Source: Datisca glomerata (taxonomy: Eukaryota > Streptophyta > Magnoliopsida > Cucurbitales > Datiscaceae). From it: a DNA stretch of 64,000 bases. Numbering within the stretch: the first letter of the stretch is position 1; each line of letters starts with the position of its first letter. The position numbers and the translations under genes were made by a program. The DNA lies in the NCBI GenBank assembly GCA_003255025.1, contig QANY01000052.1:248001-312000 (forward strand), read 5' to 3'. Below the pieces are notes generated by a model. That model was not told the DNA's origin. It was given only the letters and a program-made list of their open reading frames with translations, and did not search any database. Below are positions 22,545-35,339 of this stretch, in pieces.

Positions 22545-25130
22545 TTGGAGGGGTTCACTAATTATGTACTGGGGTTCACCAATTACGTAGTGAGGTTCAC
22601 CAATTACGCAGTGACATTCACAAATTACGCAATGAGGTTCACGAAATACGTACAAAAGAATAATTCTTAGACAAATATCGTAAACAAAAATATATGCCTA
22701 ACAATTAAAGAAAGTTTTAAAATACAAAAATACTTCCTGACTTGATTGTTTGTAATCATGTTCCCTACACAACCAATACTGTCTAGTTTAGCGCGTGTGC
22801 TTAAAAATGTTTACAATTAGATAGATCCCTTATTCTATAAAATCACCGCTAGTTTTAACACGGCTTTGACATTATTCACACGTGTTTTTTTTATTTTAAC
22901 TCGTTCTAAATCTTCCATCCTGATCTACTAAACACATTCTTTTTAAGTTGAAAAAACTTCAAAATAATTGAACTTGTGAAACAGTACAAATTTTTTGAAA
23001 TGCATGGGACAAAGTCAAACCTATACAAAAATGTAATAGATTAATAATCGTAAGGGAAGCTTTTATGATATGGGCAAGAAATTTCCGGCATTCATGCTGA
23101 GCTTGTGTGGCAATTTAGGCAACATAAAGGTCAGCATGTAGCATGTTTTTTTTCCACCAAATACGTAAAAAAAAATTCTTGGAGGGGTTCACTAATTACG
23201 TAGTGGGGTTCACCAATTACGTACTGGGGTTCACCAATTACGTAGTGGGATTCAACAAATACGTACAAAAGAATAAAATTTAGAGGGGTTTACCAATTAC
23301 GTAGTGGAGTTCACCAATTACGTAGTGAGGTTAATCAAATACGTACAAAAGAATAATTTTTGGAGGGGTTCACTAATTACGTACTGGGGTTCACTAATTA
23401 CGTAGTGAGGTTCATAAATTACGCAATGACGTTCACAAATTACGCAGTGAGATTCACCAAATACGTACAAAAGAATAATTCTTAGACAAATATCGTAAAC
23501 AAAAATATATGCCTAACAATTAAAGAAAGTTTTAAAATACAAAAATACTTCCTGACTTGATTGTTTGTAATCACGTTCCCTACACAACCAATACTGTCTA
23601 GTTTAGCGCGTGTGCTAAAAAATGTTTACAATTAGATAGATCCCTTATTCTATAAAATCACCGCTAGTTTTAACACGGCTTTGACATTATTCACACGTGT
23701 TTTTTTTATTTTAACTCGTTCTAAATCTTCCATCCTGATCTACTAAACACATTCTTTTTAAGTTGAAAAAACTTCAAAATAATTGAACTTGTGAAACAGT
23801 ACAAATTTTTTGAAATGCATGGGACAAAGTCAAACCTATACAAAAATGTAATAGATTAATAATCGTAAGGGAAGCTTTTATGATATGGGCAAGAAATTTC
23901 CGGCATTCATGCTGAGCTTGTGTGGCAATTTAGGCAACATAAAGGTCAGCATGTAGCATGTTTTTTTTCCACCAAATACGTAAAAAAAAATTCTTGGAGG
24001 GGTTCACTAATTACGTAGTGGGGTTCACCAATTACGTACTGGGGTTCACCAATTACGTAGTGGGATTCAACAAATACGTACAAAAGAATAAAATTTAGAG
24101 GGGTTTACCAATTACGTAGTGGAGTTCACCAATTACGTAGTGAGGTTAATCAAATACGTACAAAAGAATTATTTTTGGAGGGGTTCACTAATTACGTACT
24201 GGGGTTCACCAATTACGTAGTGAGGTTCACAAATTACGCAGTGACGTTCATAAATTACACAGTGAAGTTCACGAAATACGTACAAAAGAATAATTCTTAG
24301 ACAAATATCGTAAACAAAAATATATGCCTAACAATTAAAGAAAGTTTTAAAATACAAAAATACTTCCTGACTTGATTGTTTGTAATCACGTTCCCTACAC
24401 AACCAATATTGTCTAGTTTAGCGCGTGTGCTTAAAAATGTTTACAATTAGATAGATCCCTTATTCTATAAAATCACCGCTAGTTTTAACACGGCTTTGAC
24501 ATTATTCACACGTGTTTTTTTTATTTTAACTCGTTCTAAACTTCCATCCTGATGTACTAAACACATTCTTTTTAAGTTGAAAAAACTTCAAAATAACTAA
24601 ACTTGTGAAACAATACAAATTTTTTGAAATACATGGGACAAAGTCAAACCTATACAAAAATGTAAGAGATTAATAATCGTAAGGGAAGCTTTTATGATGC
24701 GGGCAAGATATTCCCGACATTCATGCTGAGCTTGTGTGGAAATCTAGGCAACACAAAGGTCAGCATGTAGCATGTTTTTTTCCACAAAATACGTAAAAAA
24801 AAATTCATGGAGGGGTTCAGTAATTACGTAGTTTGGTTCACCAATTACGTAGTGGGGTTCACCAATTACGTACTGGGGTTCACCAATTACGTACTGGGAT
24901 TCAAAAAATACGTACAAAAGAATAATTTTTAGAGGGGTTTACCAATTACGTAGTGGAGTTCACCAATTACGTAGTGAGATTAATCAAATACGTACAAAAG
25001 AATAATTTTTGGAGGGGTTCACTAATTACGTACTGGGGTTCACCAATTACGTAGTGAGGTTCACCAATTACGCAGTGACGTTCAAAAATTACGCAGTGAG
25101 GTTCACCAAATACATACAAAAGAATAATTC
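22545..25130 (+). repeat. Satellite: three tandem 815-bp higher-order units with ACGT-core monomers
   Basis: The phrase TAATTCTTAGACAAATATCG recurs at 22661, 23476 and 24291, exactly 815 bp apart both times. Each unit has two parts. The first is a block of short (about 21-bp) monomers built on TTCACCAATTACGTAGTGG, with longer monomers reading CACCAAATACGTACAAAAG then TTCTTGGAGGGG. The second is a roughly 500-bp single-copy-like body running from CCTAACAATTAAAGAAAG to GTCAGCATGTAGCATG. Units 1 and 2 are almost identical; unit 3 is a little more diverged. Open frames through it are translations of the repeat, not genes. Confidence 0.95.
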
Positions 25131-25439
25131 TTAGAGGGGTTAACCAATTACATTTATGGAGTTCACCAGTTATGTAGTGGGGTTCACCAAATACGTACAA
25201 AAGAATAATTTCTTGGAGGGGTTCACCAATTACATAGTGAGATTCACCAAATACATACACAAGAATTAGTTTTGGAGGGGTTCACCAATTACATACTAGG
25301 GTTCACAAATTTTTGGTGGTTTTGTTGTTTTTTCGGTGGTTTTGCATCAATATAATGTTTTTAGGATCTTTTTATGACGGTCTTTCAATAAATTCGACTT
25401 TTTAAAATTGATCAGGTTATACTAGATGAATCACAAACA
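25131..25439 (+). repeat. Decaying edge of the short-monomer array
   Basis: Further imperfect TTCACCAATTACATAGT monomers run to about 25310. A non-repetitive stretch (25310-25439) containing GGTGGTTTTG twice follows, after which the array changes orientation. Confidence 0.7.
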
Positions 25440-25845
25440 AAGTTATCAAAATTGTAGAAGAACACCTCGAAGAATGATTAGTTTTGTACGTGAAATATTT
25501 TGGTCAATCCCTCGAAGAATGATTAATTGTGTACGTTAAATATTTTTGTGAATCCCCCGAGGAATGATTAATTCTGTACGTGAAATATTTTGGTGAACCC
25601 CTCCAATAATGATTAATTCTATACGTGAAATATTTTGGTGAACCCCTCGAAGAATGATTAATTTTGTACGTGAAATATTTTGGTGAACCCCTTAAAAGTG
25701 ATTAATTTTGTACGTGAAATATTTTGGTGAACCCCTCCAAGAATGATTAATTTTGTATGTACTAGAGTTCACTGATTACGTAGTGGGGTTCACTAAATAC
25801 GTACAAATTAATAATTCTTGGAGGGGTTCACCAAATACGTACAAC
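25440..25845 (-). repeat. 45-bp monomer array, opposite orientation, block 1
   Basis: About seven copies of a roughly 45-bp unit containing TTTTGTACGTGAAATATTTT then GGTGAACCCCTCCAAGAAT. This is the reverse complement of the long monomer in the 815-bp units. After about 25760 the short TTACGTAGTGGGGTTCACT form reappears in the first orientation. Confidence 0.9.
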
Positions 25846-26490
25846 CTAATCGTCATACCTAATAGGTGAATCGTCTACTTTTAGCCCTTAAACGCCATCA
25901 TGATGGTGCTAATCGCATCGTCGAAACCAAGCACTAGTTTTATGCCTCCAATCGCCTATTTTAGTCCCCAAACTCATGTACAAATAGGAGATCGCCAGTC
26001 TCCCTCCCAATTTCCATTTATATGGTTCTAATCGTCATTCTTCACAATTTTTCTTAAAATTGATATTTTTGTAATTATTGACCATACACCGGGAAAATCA
26101 TCTATAAAAATAGAAAAAAACCCGTTATTTCAATGCAAACATTAATGACACTCGCTTATTATATGAAATTAGATTCGATTAATTAAAGATTCTCGATACA
26201 ATTGAACACTTATTCATAAACTCGTTAAAAGTTATCACTGATAATGGTGTTGTACTTTTGTAACAAGTATCGAGTAACACGAGTTTTTAACATATATAAT
26301 TTTAGGTCATGATGTTATGGTCGGTAAATCCTATTCATCAATTTGACGAACACGTATAACCCTTAAGGTCAGATTCTATCTATAAATCAAATATATCCAT
26401 TAGAAGTTTGAAATTGAATTTGAAAATTTGAAAATTTAACCTTTAGTTTTATAAATTACAAACATATTTGCTAAAAGTTTAAAAATTGAA
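25846..26490 (+). repeat. Satellite spacer unit, copy 1
   Basis: About 645 bp, non-tandem internally, starting ACCTAATCGTCATACCTAAT and ending near AAATCATAACACCTCGAAG. It recurs at about 27130-27790 and 29350-29970. The three copies differ by scattered substitutions and short indels. Confidence 0.92.
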
Positions 26491-27060
26491 ATCATAACAC
26501 CTCGAAGAATGGTTAATTTTATACATGAAATATTTTGATGAACTCCTAGAAGAATGCTTGATTTGTACGTGAAATATTTTGGTGAACCCATCAAAGAATC
26601 TTAATTTTGTACGTGAAATATTTTAGTGAACCCCTAAAAAAATGATTGATTTTGTACGTGAAATATTTACGTGAACCCCTCCAAGAATGATTGATTTTGT
26701 ATGTGAAATATTTTATTGAATCCCTCCAAGAATTATTGATTTTGTACGTGAAATATTTTAGTGAACCCCTTTAAGAATTATTAATTTTGTACGTGAAATA
26801 TTTTGCCGAATCCCTCCAAGAATGATTGATTTTGTACGTGAAATATTTTGGTGAACCCCACTAAGAATGATTGATTTTGTACGTGAAATATTATAGTGAA
26901 CCCTTCTAAGAATTATTAATTTTGTACGTGAACTATTTTGGTGAACTCCTCTAAGAATTATTGATTTTTTACGTGAAATATTTTGGTGAACCCCTCCAAG
27001 AATTATTAATTTTGTACATGAAATATTTTTATAAACCCCTCAAAATTCCCTTTGTACCCC
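26491..27060 (-). repeat. 45-bp monomer array, block 2
   Basis: About 12 imperfect units of the same 45-bp monomer (GTACGTGAAATATTTT and GAACCCCTCCAAGAATTATT variants). Confidence 0.92.
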
Positions 27061-27790
27061 ACTATGTAGTGGGGTTCACTAAATACGTACAAATTAATAA
27101 TTCTTGGAGGGGTTCACCAAATACGTACAACCTAATCGTCATACCTAATAAGTGAATCGTCTATTTTTAGCCTCTAAACGCCATCCTGATGGTGATAATC
27201 GCATCGTCAAAGCCAAGCGCTAGTTTTATGCCTCTGGTCGCCTGTTTCAGTCCCCAAACACCATGTACAAATAGGCGATCGCTAGTCTTCCTCCCAATCA
27301 CCATTTATATGGTTCTAATCGTCATTCTTCACAATTTTTCTTAAAATTGATATTTTTATAATCATTTACCATACACCAGGAAAATCATCGATGAAAATAG
27401 AAAAAGAACTCGTTATTTCAATGCAAACATTAATGACACTCGCTTATTATATGAAATTAGATTCGGTTAATTAAGGATTCTCGATACAATTGAATTGCAC
27501 GCTTATTCATAAACTCGTTAAAAGTTATCAGTGATAATGATGTTGTACTTTTGTAACAAGTATCGAGCAACACGAGTTTTCAACATATATAATTTTAGGT
27601 CGTGATGTTATATGGTCGGTAAATCCTATTCATCGGTTTGACAACACGTATAATCCTCAAGATCAGATACTATCTATAAATCAAACATATCCACTAAAAG
27701 TTTGAAATTGAATTTTAAAATTTGAAATTTTAACCTTTATTTTTATAAATTACAAACATATCCGCTAAAAGTTAATATTTGAAATCATAT
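27061..27790 (+). repeat. Satellite spacer unit, copy 2
   Basis: Short TTCACTAAATACGTACAAAT monomers (27061-27130) are followed by the 650-bp spacer (27131-27790), repeating the layout of 25770-26490. Confidence 0.92.
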
Positions 27791-28382
27791 CACCTCGAAA
27801 AATGGTTAATTTTGTACGTGAAATATTTTGATGAACTCCTAGAAGAATGATTGATTTTTTACGTGAAATATTTTGGTGAACCACTCGAAGAATCTTGATT
27901 TTGTACGTGAAATATTTTGGTGAACCCCTCAAAAAATGATTGATTTTGTACGTGAAATATTTAGGTGAACCCCTCCAAGAATGATTGATTACGTGAAATA
28001 TTTTAGTGAACCCCTCTAAGAATTATTAATTTTGTACGTGAAATATTTTGGTGAATCCCTCCAAGAATGATTGATTTTGTACATGAAATATTTTGGTGAA
28101 CCCCTCCAGGAAATATTTTGGTGAACCGCTCTAAGAATTATTTATTTTGTACGTGAAATATTTTAGTGAACCATTCCAAGAATTATTAATTTTGTACGTG
28201 GAATATTTTGGTGAACCCCTCCAAGAATGATTGATTTTGTACGTGAAATATTTTGGTGAACCCCTCTAAAAATGATTGATTTTGTACGTGAAATATTTTA
28301 GTGAACCCCTCTAAAAATTATTAATTTTGTATGTGAAATATTTTGGTGAACCCCTCTAAGAATTATTGATTTTGTACGTGAA
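27791..28382 (-). repeat. 45-bp monomer array, block 3
   Basis: About 13 imperfect 45-bp units, one of them shortened. The block is interrupted inside GTACGTGAAA by the 800-bp insert and resumes at 29183. Confidence 0.92.
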
Positions 28383-29182
28383 AAGCGGCTGCTCTGCCAT
28401 TAAGCTTCTTGATTTTAAAAGAAGCCACCACAAGCTTATTAATAAAAAATACAATATGAAATTCTCAATAATAAGAATATTTTAGTTATTTTGAGCAATG
28501 AGTATGTTATCTAGAAGTAATTCTTCTAGTAGCATTATGTCTATAGTATCTTCAATATCCAATATAGTGGATAAATAATATTTTAAATTTGTAGATGATC
28601 AAGTAGATCATAAATATTTTGAATACCGATCAGATGATCAGAATGATCATTTCGAATACTTTTCAGATGACCAAGAAAATCATTCTGAAGACTTTAATCA
28701 AATAAATAATAGGGTATGGAACATACCCAATAAAAATAGGAAATCCAATTCTAAATTATCTATTAGGATTCTAATAGAGCAAGAATTAATTTTTTTAAAA
28801 ATTAAAGGTTTAGAACCTAAAGGAATAAGTTCCCAAGAAAGTATGACAAATCTTAACTATAAACAATCTAATACAATTAAATATCAACATTTTAATTGCA
28901 AAGTTAGGGAGTATATCCAGTCTAGTACCCCTAAGAGTTCCTTTTTTGGATCATCTACTAATAATGATCAAGATTTTAGGATTAGAGAATTCAAACAAAA
29001 ATTACAAAATTCTAAAAATTTGAATCCAAATATTCTACAGCAAGAATACAAACCAGATTGATCAAGCCTAAATAAATACAATGATGACCCAACCAATCTT
29101 AATAGACGTAATAGGTTTAAAGATTCATATAATATGGATAAAAAAATCATACTTGCTGAATGGAAGGCATTCATGCAAAAAA
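28383..29182 (+). other. 800-bp coding-like insert in the satellite
   Basis: Interrupts a satellite monomer (GTACGTGAAA | insert | ATATGGTGAACCCC). From an ATG at 28498 one frame stays open to the insert end except for TAA at 28576 and TGA near 29059, about 225 codons in all. The peptide is Asn/Ser/Lys-rich, with an acidic internal repeat (SDDQ-x-DH-FEYF, about three times, 28595-28690). Its end contains an ILAEWKAFM motif. It is unlike its neighbours and I do not recognise the family. A retroelement or pararetrovirus (caulimovirid) polyprotein start is possible but unproven. The 5' part (28383-28497) is non-coding and contains an AAGCTTCTTG...AAGAAGCC inverted pair. Confidence 0.5.
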
Positions 29183-29985
29183 ATATGGTGAACCCCTCCA
29201 AGAATTATTAAATTTGTACGTGAAATAATTATTAATTTTGTACGTGAAATATTTTTGTGTACCCTTCAAGATTCCCTTTCTACCCCACTACGTAGTGGGA
29301 TCACTAAATACGTACAGATTAATCATTCTTGGAAGGGTTCACTAAATACGTACAACCTAATTGCTATATCTAATAGGTGAATCATCTATTTTTAGCCCCT
29401 AAACGTCATCCTGATGGTGCTAATCCATCGTCAAAGCCAAGCGCTAGTTTTATGCCTCCGATCGCCTGTTTCAGTCCCCAAATGCCATGTACAAATATAC
29501 GATCTCTAGTCTCCCTCCCAATCTCCATTTATATGGCTCTAATTCTCATTCTTCATAATTTTTCTTAAAATTGATATTTTTGTAATTATTTACCATACAG
29601 CGGGAATATCATCGATAAAAATAGAAAAAAACTCGTTATTTCAATGCAAACGTTAATGACACTCGCTTATTATATGAAATTATATTCGATTAATTAAGGA
29701 TTCTCGATACAATTGAACACTTATTTATAAACTCGTTAAAAGTTATCATTGATAATGATATTGTACTTTTGTAACAAGTATCGAGCAACACGAGTTTTCA
29801 ACATATATAATTTTAGGTCGTGGTGTTATATGGTCGATAAATCATATTCATCGGTTTGACGAACACGTATAACCCTCAAGGTGAGATTCTATCTATAAAT
29901 CAAACATATCCGCTAAAAGTTTGAAATTGAATTTTAAAATTTGAAATTTTAGCCTTTAATTTTATAAATTATAAACCCGTAAAAT
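29183..29985 (+). repeat. Satellite monomers and spacer unit, copy 3
   Basis: Two resumed 45-bp units, short TACGTAGTGGGATCACTAAA monomers, then spacer copy 3 (about 29350-29970) ending TTTTATAAATTATAAACCCG. This marks the right edge of the regular satellite. Confidence 0.88.
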
Positions 29986-30460
29986 TTGGAAAACAACCTA
30001 TTTACATAATTTAAAAGAGAGGAATTACGAAAAATCTAAAAATTAAGACCGAAACAACTTTCGGGCATCCAAAAATACTTAAAACAGTATTTTTTAGACC
30101 CAAAACTGGGTTGTGACGGATAGTTCCGTCACGCATATAGTTCTTTGCATAAGCATCGATTTGATATCTTACAAGCCACGTTGTTCCACCCGAGTCAAAA
30201 GTTATGCGCTCCGGAAGTTAACTTGTGCGTGCCACGATCTACTATGGAGTATTAGGGCCAAACGCATGTGTGTCTGACGTATGGGGCCCCAAACGCCACA
30301 CACACAGGCGTTTGGCCCAGACGCCACCAGTAGGCCCCAAACGCCAGTCATGGTAGGCGAATCGCCAGCCATTACTGGCGTTTAGGGCCCAAACGCCAAT
30401 CTTGAATGACGACTCACCATGTAGTGATGGCGTTTAGATCTCATTGTGGCTTTTGACTCT
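29986..30460. repeat. Cluster of CCAAACGCC / GGCGTTTGG inverted motifs
   Basis: Within 30250-30440 the 9-mer CCAAACGCC or a close variant occurs repeatedly in both orientations. At 30289-30297 and 30308-30316 it forms a perfect 9-bp stem around an (AC)n loop. It is GC-rich in an AT-rich neighbourhood. The same words in weaker form (AAACGCCATC, GGCGATCG) occur in the satellite spacers, so it belongs to the same family. Confidence 0.75.
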
Positions 30461-31020
30461 TAACAATTTTCATACACACTTAACTATATTCACACACTTG
30501 GACATTTTACACACTTGGACATTTTCTTACACTTAATCATTTTCAAAACTTAGTCATTTTCACAAATTTGCTTATTTTCACACACTTAGTCATTTTACCA
30601 AACACTTAGCCGTTTTCACAACTTAACCCTTTTTGGAACTTAATCATTTAACACACTAAGTGTGTGAAAATGACCAAGCATATGAAATTTTGTGATTTTC
30701 ATGTGCTTAGTCATTTTCACACACTTAGCAACTTTTTATAACTTAGTCAATTTCACACACTTAAACATTTTTATACACTTAGTCATTTTCACACACTTAG
30801 TCATTTTCACACATTTAGTCATTTTCACACATTTGGTCATTTCATACACTTAGACATTTTCGCATACTTTATCATAGTTGATAAATTATATATTCACACA
30901 CTTGATCATTTTCATACATTTTCATATATTTAACATTTTCATGTAGTTGTTTCGCTACACTTGGTCATTTTTACACGCGTAACCATATTTCCATGCACTA
31001 TGACATTTTTCACATACACT
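30461..31020. repeat. Minisatellite, ~20-bp CACTTAGTCATTTTCACA
   Basis: More than twenty imperfect copies of CACTTAGTCATTTTCACA (variants GGTCATTT, AACATTTTC). It thins out after about 30960. Confidence 0.9.
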
Positions 31021-33209
31021 AGCCAAATAAAAACTATAAATTTTTACTTCAGAATTGTAACTTTTTACTTCAGTGTTAAACCAATGATTTACTCTCACTC
31101 ATGTAAGAGTAATGGGAGATTAGTCAATTATGCAAGCAATTACCAACTGAAAAACTAAGTTATAGTCGTGATATTGAACTAAATCCACTTTGTAGTCGTG
31201 TATTAGTTAATTGAATTCAAGCCCCAACATTTTAGTTGCCTAAAGGCTAAATAGCAGCTGTCATGGGGGATATGGTACCAAGAGGCGAAATCCTTATTGC
31301 CGAAAAGAAGAAGGGGACATCTTGGGCATAAGAAAACAAAAGTTACACACTAACCAAGTCAACCACTCAATTAATACTGGCAACAAATTTCACAAGTAAA
31401 AATATCAAGTACATGGGCAGATCCATCACAACTTCTAGATGTAAACAATAAGTTTAAGATGTAAACAAATAAAATACAGCAGATTCATCACATCTTTTGA
31501 TTACAGCTCCAATCTTGCAGAAATATAAGTCGATGGCCAAGAATGGTAGATAATGCATTCCTGCTAAACCTTATTTGAGCAAAGAGCTTCATGATTCTGT
31601 AGTAGATGATTGAATGCAGCAAAACCATTTCTTCTAGGCAATATTCTTGTTGTATGAACCAATGTTTTCCATTTGTCCTACAGTTTCCACAAGCCATATA
31701 GTTACATAGTAGTTATTGGTGGCATGAACGGTAACACCTTGCTCCTAAAATTCTTGATTGGGTTAGATTATTCAATGTTATATAGAAGGCACATGATTCA
31801 TGAGTGCTGCAAACAAATATCAACCGAAATCAGAAGAAATATTTAAGTACAAGAGGTTGTAAACACAATATGCTTAGTGAATCTAAATAAATTAGGATTC
31901 ACTAAATAGGTTGTGGGGTACTTTGCTTGAAAGAAAATAACTTTATCTTATATCTACAAGAACGGGTTAGGCTTTTGGCGTGAGTAGCTCTTTTTTATTT
32001 TAGAAGAATATCATCGAGAATGAGAGGAAAAACTACTAAATAATGGAAATATAAACTAAACCAACCTCTTCATTTCATGACCTCAAAAACTATTAGGGGG
32101 ACAACATCTAAAGCTAAAAAGAATCCTCTGACATAATATTATTCATCTCGATTGACAATTCCATTTCGAGTCCTAGAAATGGCCTTCTAAACTAAAAACA
32201 AGAATAAAAAGTAAAATTACAATTATTGAGGTACCTACCTTGTCGGCTGAAGTAGTTAAGAATAACTCATCCCAAGCTACAAACTTTACAATCGTTACCT
32301 ACCATAAAAACATCACCTTCTAAACGATTAATCTTCAATAAAAATGCAAGTCTAGAACTGAAAGTTAGAACAAGAGGGAGGGAGGGAGGGGGGAGAACCT
32401 TCTTTGAATGCTCACTAAGAGTTGATAAAATCTATCAAGATGGACGAACCAATATTATAACATGAGTCTCGTCAAGGTAATCCTCAATATATTCTTAATA
32501 TGATTTGTCACACTGAATTTGATTTAGGAGAATGTACTAAACTAGAGACAAAGATGAATGTATAATTAATCGAATCAGATTAACACCGGATACAAGGCAT
32601 GACTTAGCTCTTTTCTTATCGTATGCAATTGTTGCTTAAGTGCAAAATTGGATAGCATCAATCAATCCCATTCCTATCGGTAGGCAATAATTTTTTTTTA
32701 AAAAAAAAACCTTTGAAATCAATGCCCAAATATCAAGTCATTGCTAAAAAAACTAAAAAATTAAATACACTTTGTTAGTAACGATGAAATGAGCCCCGAG
32801 GCTCAAACAACCTAGGTAGAAACCGGGATGGGTGTTTGGGCAGAAACTGACTCACCAATGTGTAGTGGAGCAAGGGTTTATTCTGTGAGTCACGGACACT
32901 GCAGTCACCAACAAAGATGATCACTTCAGTTGTAGTTTTCCACCATCTCGAGTAGAGGAAATGTCTGACTGCCCTATAGGTAGATCTGTAAATCTAAGAG
33001 CTCATTTTCATGAAATTACTAGACTCAAAGAGAAAGAGAGATGCTGAAAGACAAAGAGAGAGATTTGTTCACTTTTGTGTGGATGAGTCAAAAGCAAACC
33101 ATCTAACATGAACTCCTGAAAACTACCACTTCCTCCATTGACAAAAAGCTCAAGCTTTTATGGTCGATTTTAACAGCAGACGTCGACAATAGCTCGAGCT
33201 TTACGCCTG
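31021..33209. other. Unassigned region, no gene supported
   Basis: Less repetitive and slightly less AT-rich than its left neighbour. Two minus-strand frames (31488-31697 and 33201-33398) and a GGGAGGGAGG purine run (about 32378-32394) were examined. Neither frame matches a family I know. The stretch 32780-33110 is the most gene-like in composition (possible untranslated or non-coding transcript), but I cannot support a gene. Confidence 0.4.
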
Positions 33210-33231
33210 CCAGAGAGAGAGAGAGAGAGAG
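33210..33231. repeat. (GA)n microsatellite
   Basis: Eleven GA units. Confidence 0.9.
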
Positions 33232-33491
33232 CTTACAACAACATAGGGGAAAGAGAGAACCAGAAGATTGGGGTGAAAATCATAAATCGCATGAAAATCG
33301 TGTGCCCTAGAAAGTTTGATGTTCTTGAGTTTGATGTCAAAGCTTTCAAGGAAGGAAAAAGGAAACTTTCCAAAAAATTGTAACTGCAACTGTGGCAATA
33401 GGTAAAATCATTTTCCTTACTTATTTTTTATCTAATGGTTGAGAGTCTCCTTACCGCATCTAACGGTTATGGAGACTCCCAGCACCAATGC

Positions 33492-33507
33492 CGGGAAAAT
33501 TTTCCCG
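33492..33507. repeat. 16-bp perfect palindrome
   Basis: CGGGAAAATTTTCCCG, embedded in a GC-richer patch with AGACTCCC-type words on both sides. Function unknown. Confidence 0.85.
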
Positions 33508-33510
33508 ACA

Positions 33511-35339
33511 TTGAAGAGGGTCCCTAATGGTAAGATAGTCAAAATGCAGGTGTGGTTTATGCATGGAAGAAAAGTAATAAAAACATATGAGACTAGAATA
33601 TTGCAAATACATTATAGTTAAAAAAATTAACGGTATGTGTGAAAACTAGGACTAAAAATTCATGAAGTTTTCAAATTAGAAGTCCCTTTACACTTTCTGA
33701 CCAAAAAAGAAGAAGCCCCTTTACACTAAAAAGTTGGATTAGAATATAAAAAAGAAATGTAAATGTCAAAAGGCAAGTTGGACAAGCTCCTAGCTAATTG
33801 GGATGTGTTGATCTCAAGCCATCGTTGATTACTTCAAACCTCAAAGTCGTGATCCAATATGTAATTAATATAAATATCGATATATTTTAATAATTATTCT
33901 ATAACGTAGCTGTAAGTTCATAATTAAAATCACATAATTAAATTTTCCGAAAAACAGTTTGTATTGATATTGATTTAGTTGACTGATATATTACAATTCT
34001 TACCCTATCAAATGCTATTTTGATTAGTAGTTTAATATCTGAAAATGATTTACATACTAAATTATATTGTGTTTGGGATGTTCTTATAAAAGAAATATAT
34101 ATGATCCATATATAGTGCTTGCTTTAGCCTAATTTCCAAACACATTCTTCATTTAACCTTAACTTTTTGGTCAGAAGAATGTGAATCTAAACCAAATACT
34201 TAATATATAACTCAATGTCACATCAGTTTTAATATGTTAGGAATTTAATAAAAGATGATAAATATACTTAATAACAAAATGAGCAATGGTTGTTTGTAAA
34301 AACGTGTTGTTTGAAGGTCAATTAAGTAAGAAAATAAATGAACTAAGAAGATATGGGTTCGCAACACGATCAAATATAAGGGATTTTTTTACAACTTAGA
34401 TAGTAGGTTAAATTGATAAAAAATGAATTTATAAATGATTTACATCATTTGTTCAATTAAAATCTGATCTATAATTTAGTTGATTTAGAATAATTACTCT
34501 AGTAGCGGATCAATTTTATTACATTTTTTGAATTTTAATTTTGCGATAGATTCTATTTAACTTGAAATATTGTGAAGTTAAAAAAATCCATTATTGATGC
34601 ATCTCAAAATAAATGAAAGTTCATAGTACTTTATCAACACCCAATTTTTGTGTTAATGGATAATGAGGTAGAGATGAGATGGGACATATTAGAGACATGG
34701 ATTAAGATGGGGAGACTACCCATCATCTATCTATCCTATTAACATCTGAAAATGAGAGAAAGATTGTGTTTCTCTCTCTCTATAAAGAGAGAGTTACTTG
34801 ATTCTCCACTCTTCTTTGAATCTAAAATCATATTACAAGATCTAAATGTAATTTTCTATCTCAAAGTTTCGTAGATAACCAAACAAGTTTAGTAATTAGA
34901 AATCTATTTAGTAGGCTAGTGTTATGATTTTTAGATATATTTAAAATTATAGAAAAATAAACAACCCGAAGATAGTGTGGTGACAATGTGATGACTATTA
35001 TACTCATCTCCACTCCACTCCACTCGTACTTGGTGTATTTACAAATACTTCCTACTAGCTCCATCACACATTACCAAAACTCTAATAAATTATTAGCAAT
35101 GACAAATCTGTATGTGTTTACTTATTAAAAAACCCACAAGTGATTTTAACATATTTAATATCATGCTTTTATCTTTCTGTTTTCTCGTGTATGCTCATAG
35201 CAAGAGCATTACAATAGGCCCATAAGGTAAAAATGTAAAATTTTATGAAACTAATTAAAAATTGAAAAATAAATAGTGGCATCTACCGCGTAAGGTAGAA
35301 AATTCCAAAATTAGGATCTTGGCGTGAGAACTACATCTA
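33511..35339. other. AT-rich intergenic region upstream of the carrier gene
   Basis: No gene found. About 34640-34860 holds a TATA-like word inside a CT/GA inverted pair (CTCTCTCTATAAAGAGAGAG), which may be an LTR or MITE promoter remnant. Confidence 0.45.

Noticed and set aside
24967..25260. 97-residue minus-strand reading frame with repeating VIGEPHYV motifs
   Set aside because: It is a translation of the 21-bp satellite monomer; the repeat length is a multiple of three, which keeps frames open by chance.
33201..33398. Possible first exon of a minus-strand gene
   Set aside because: Starts in a (GA)n run, ends without a recognisable domain, and no further exons could be identified.
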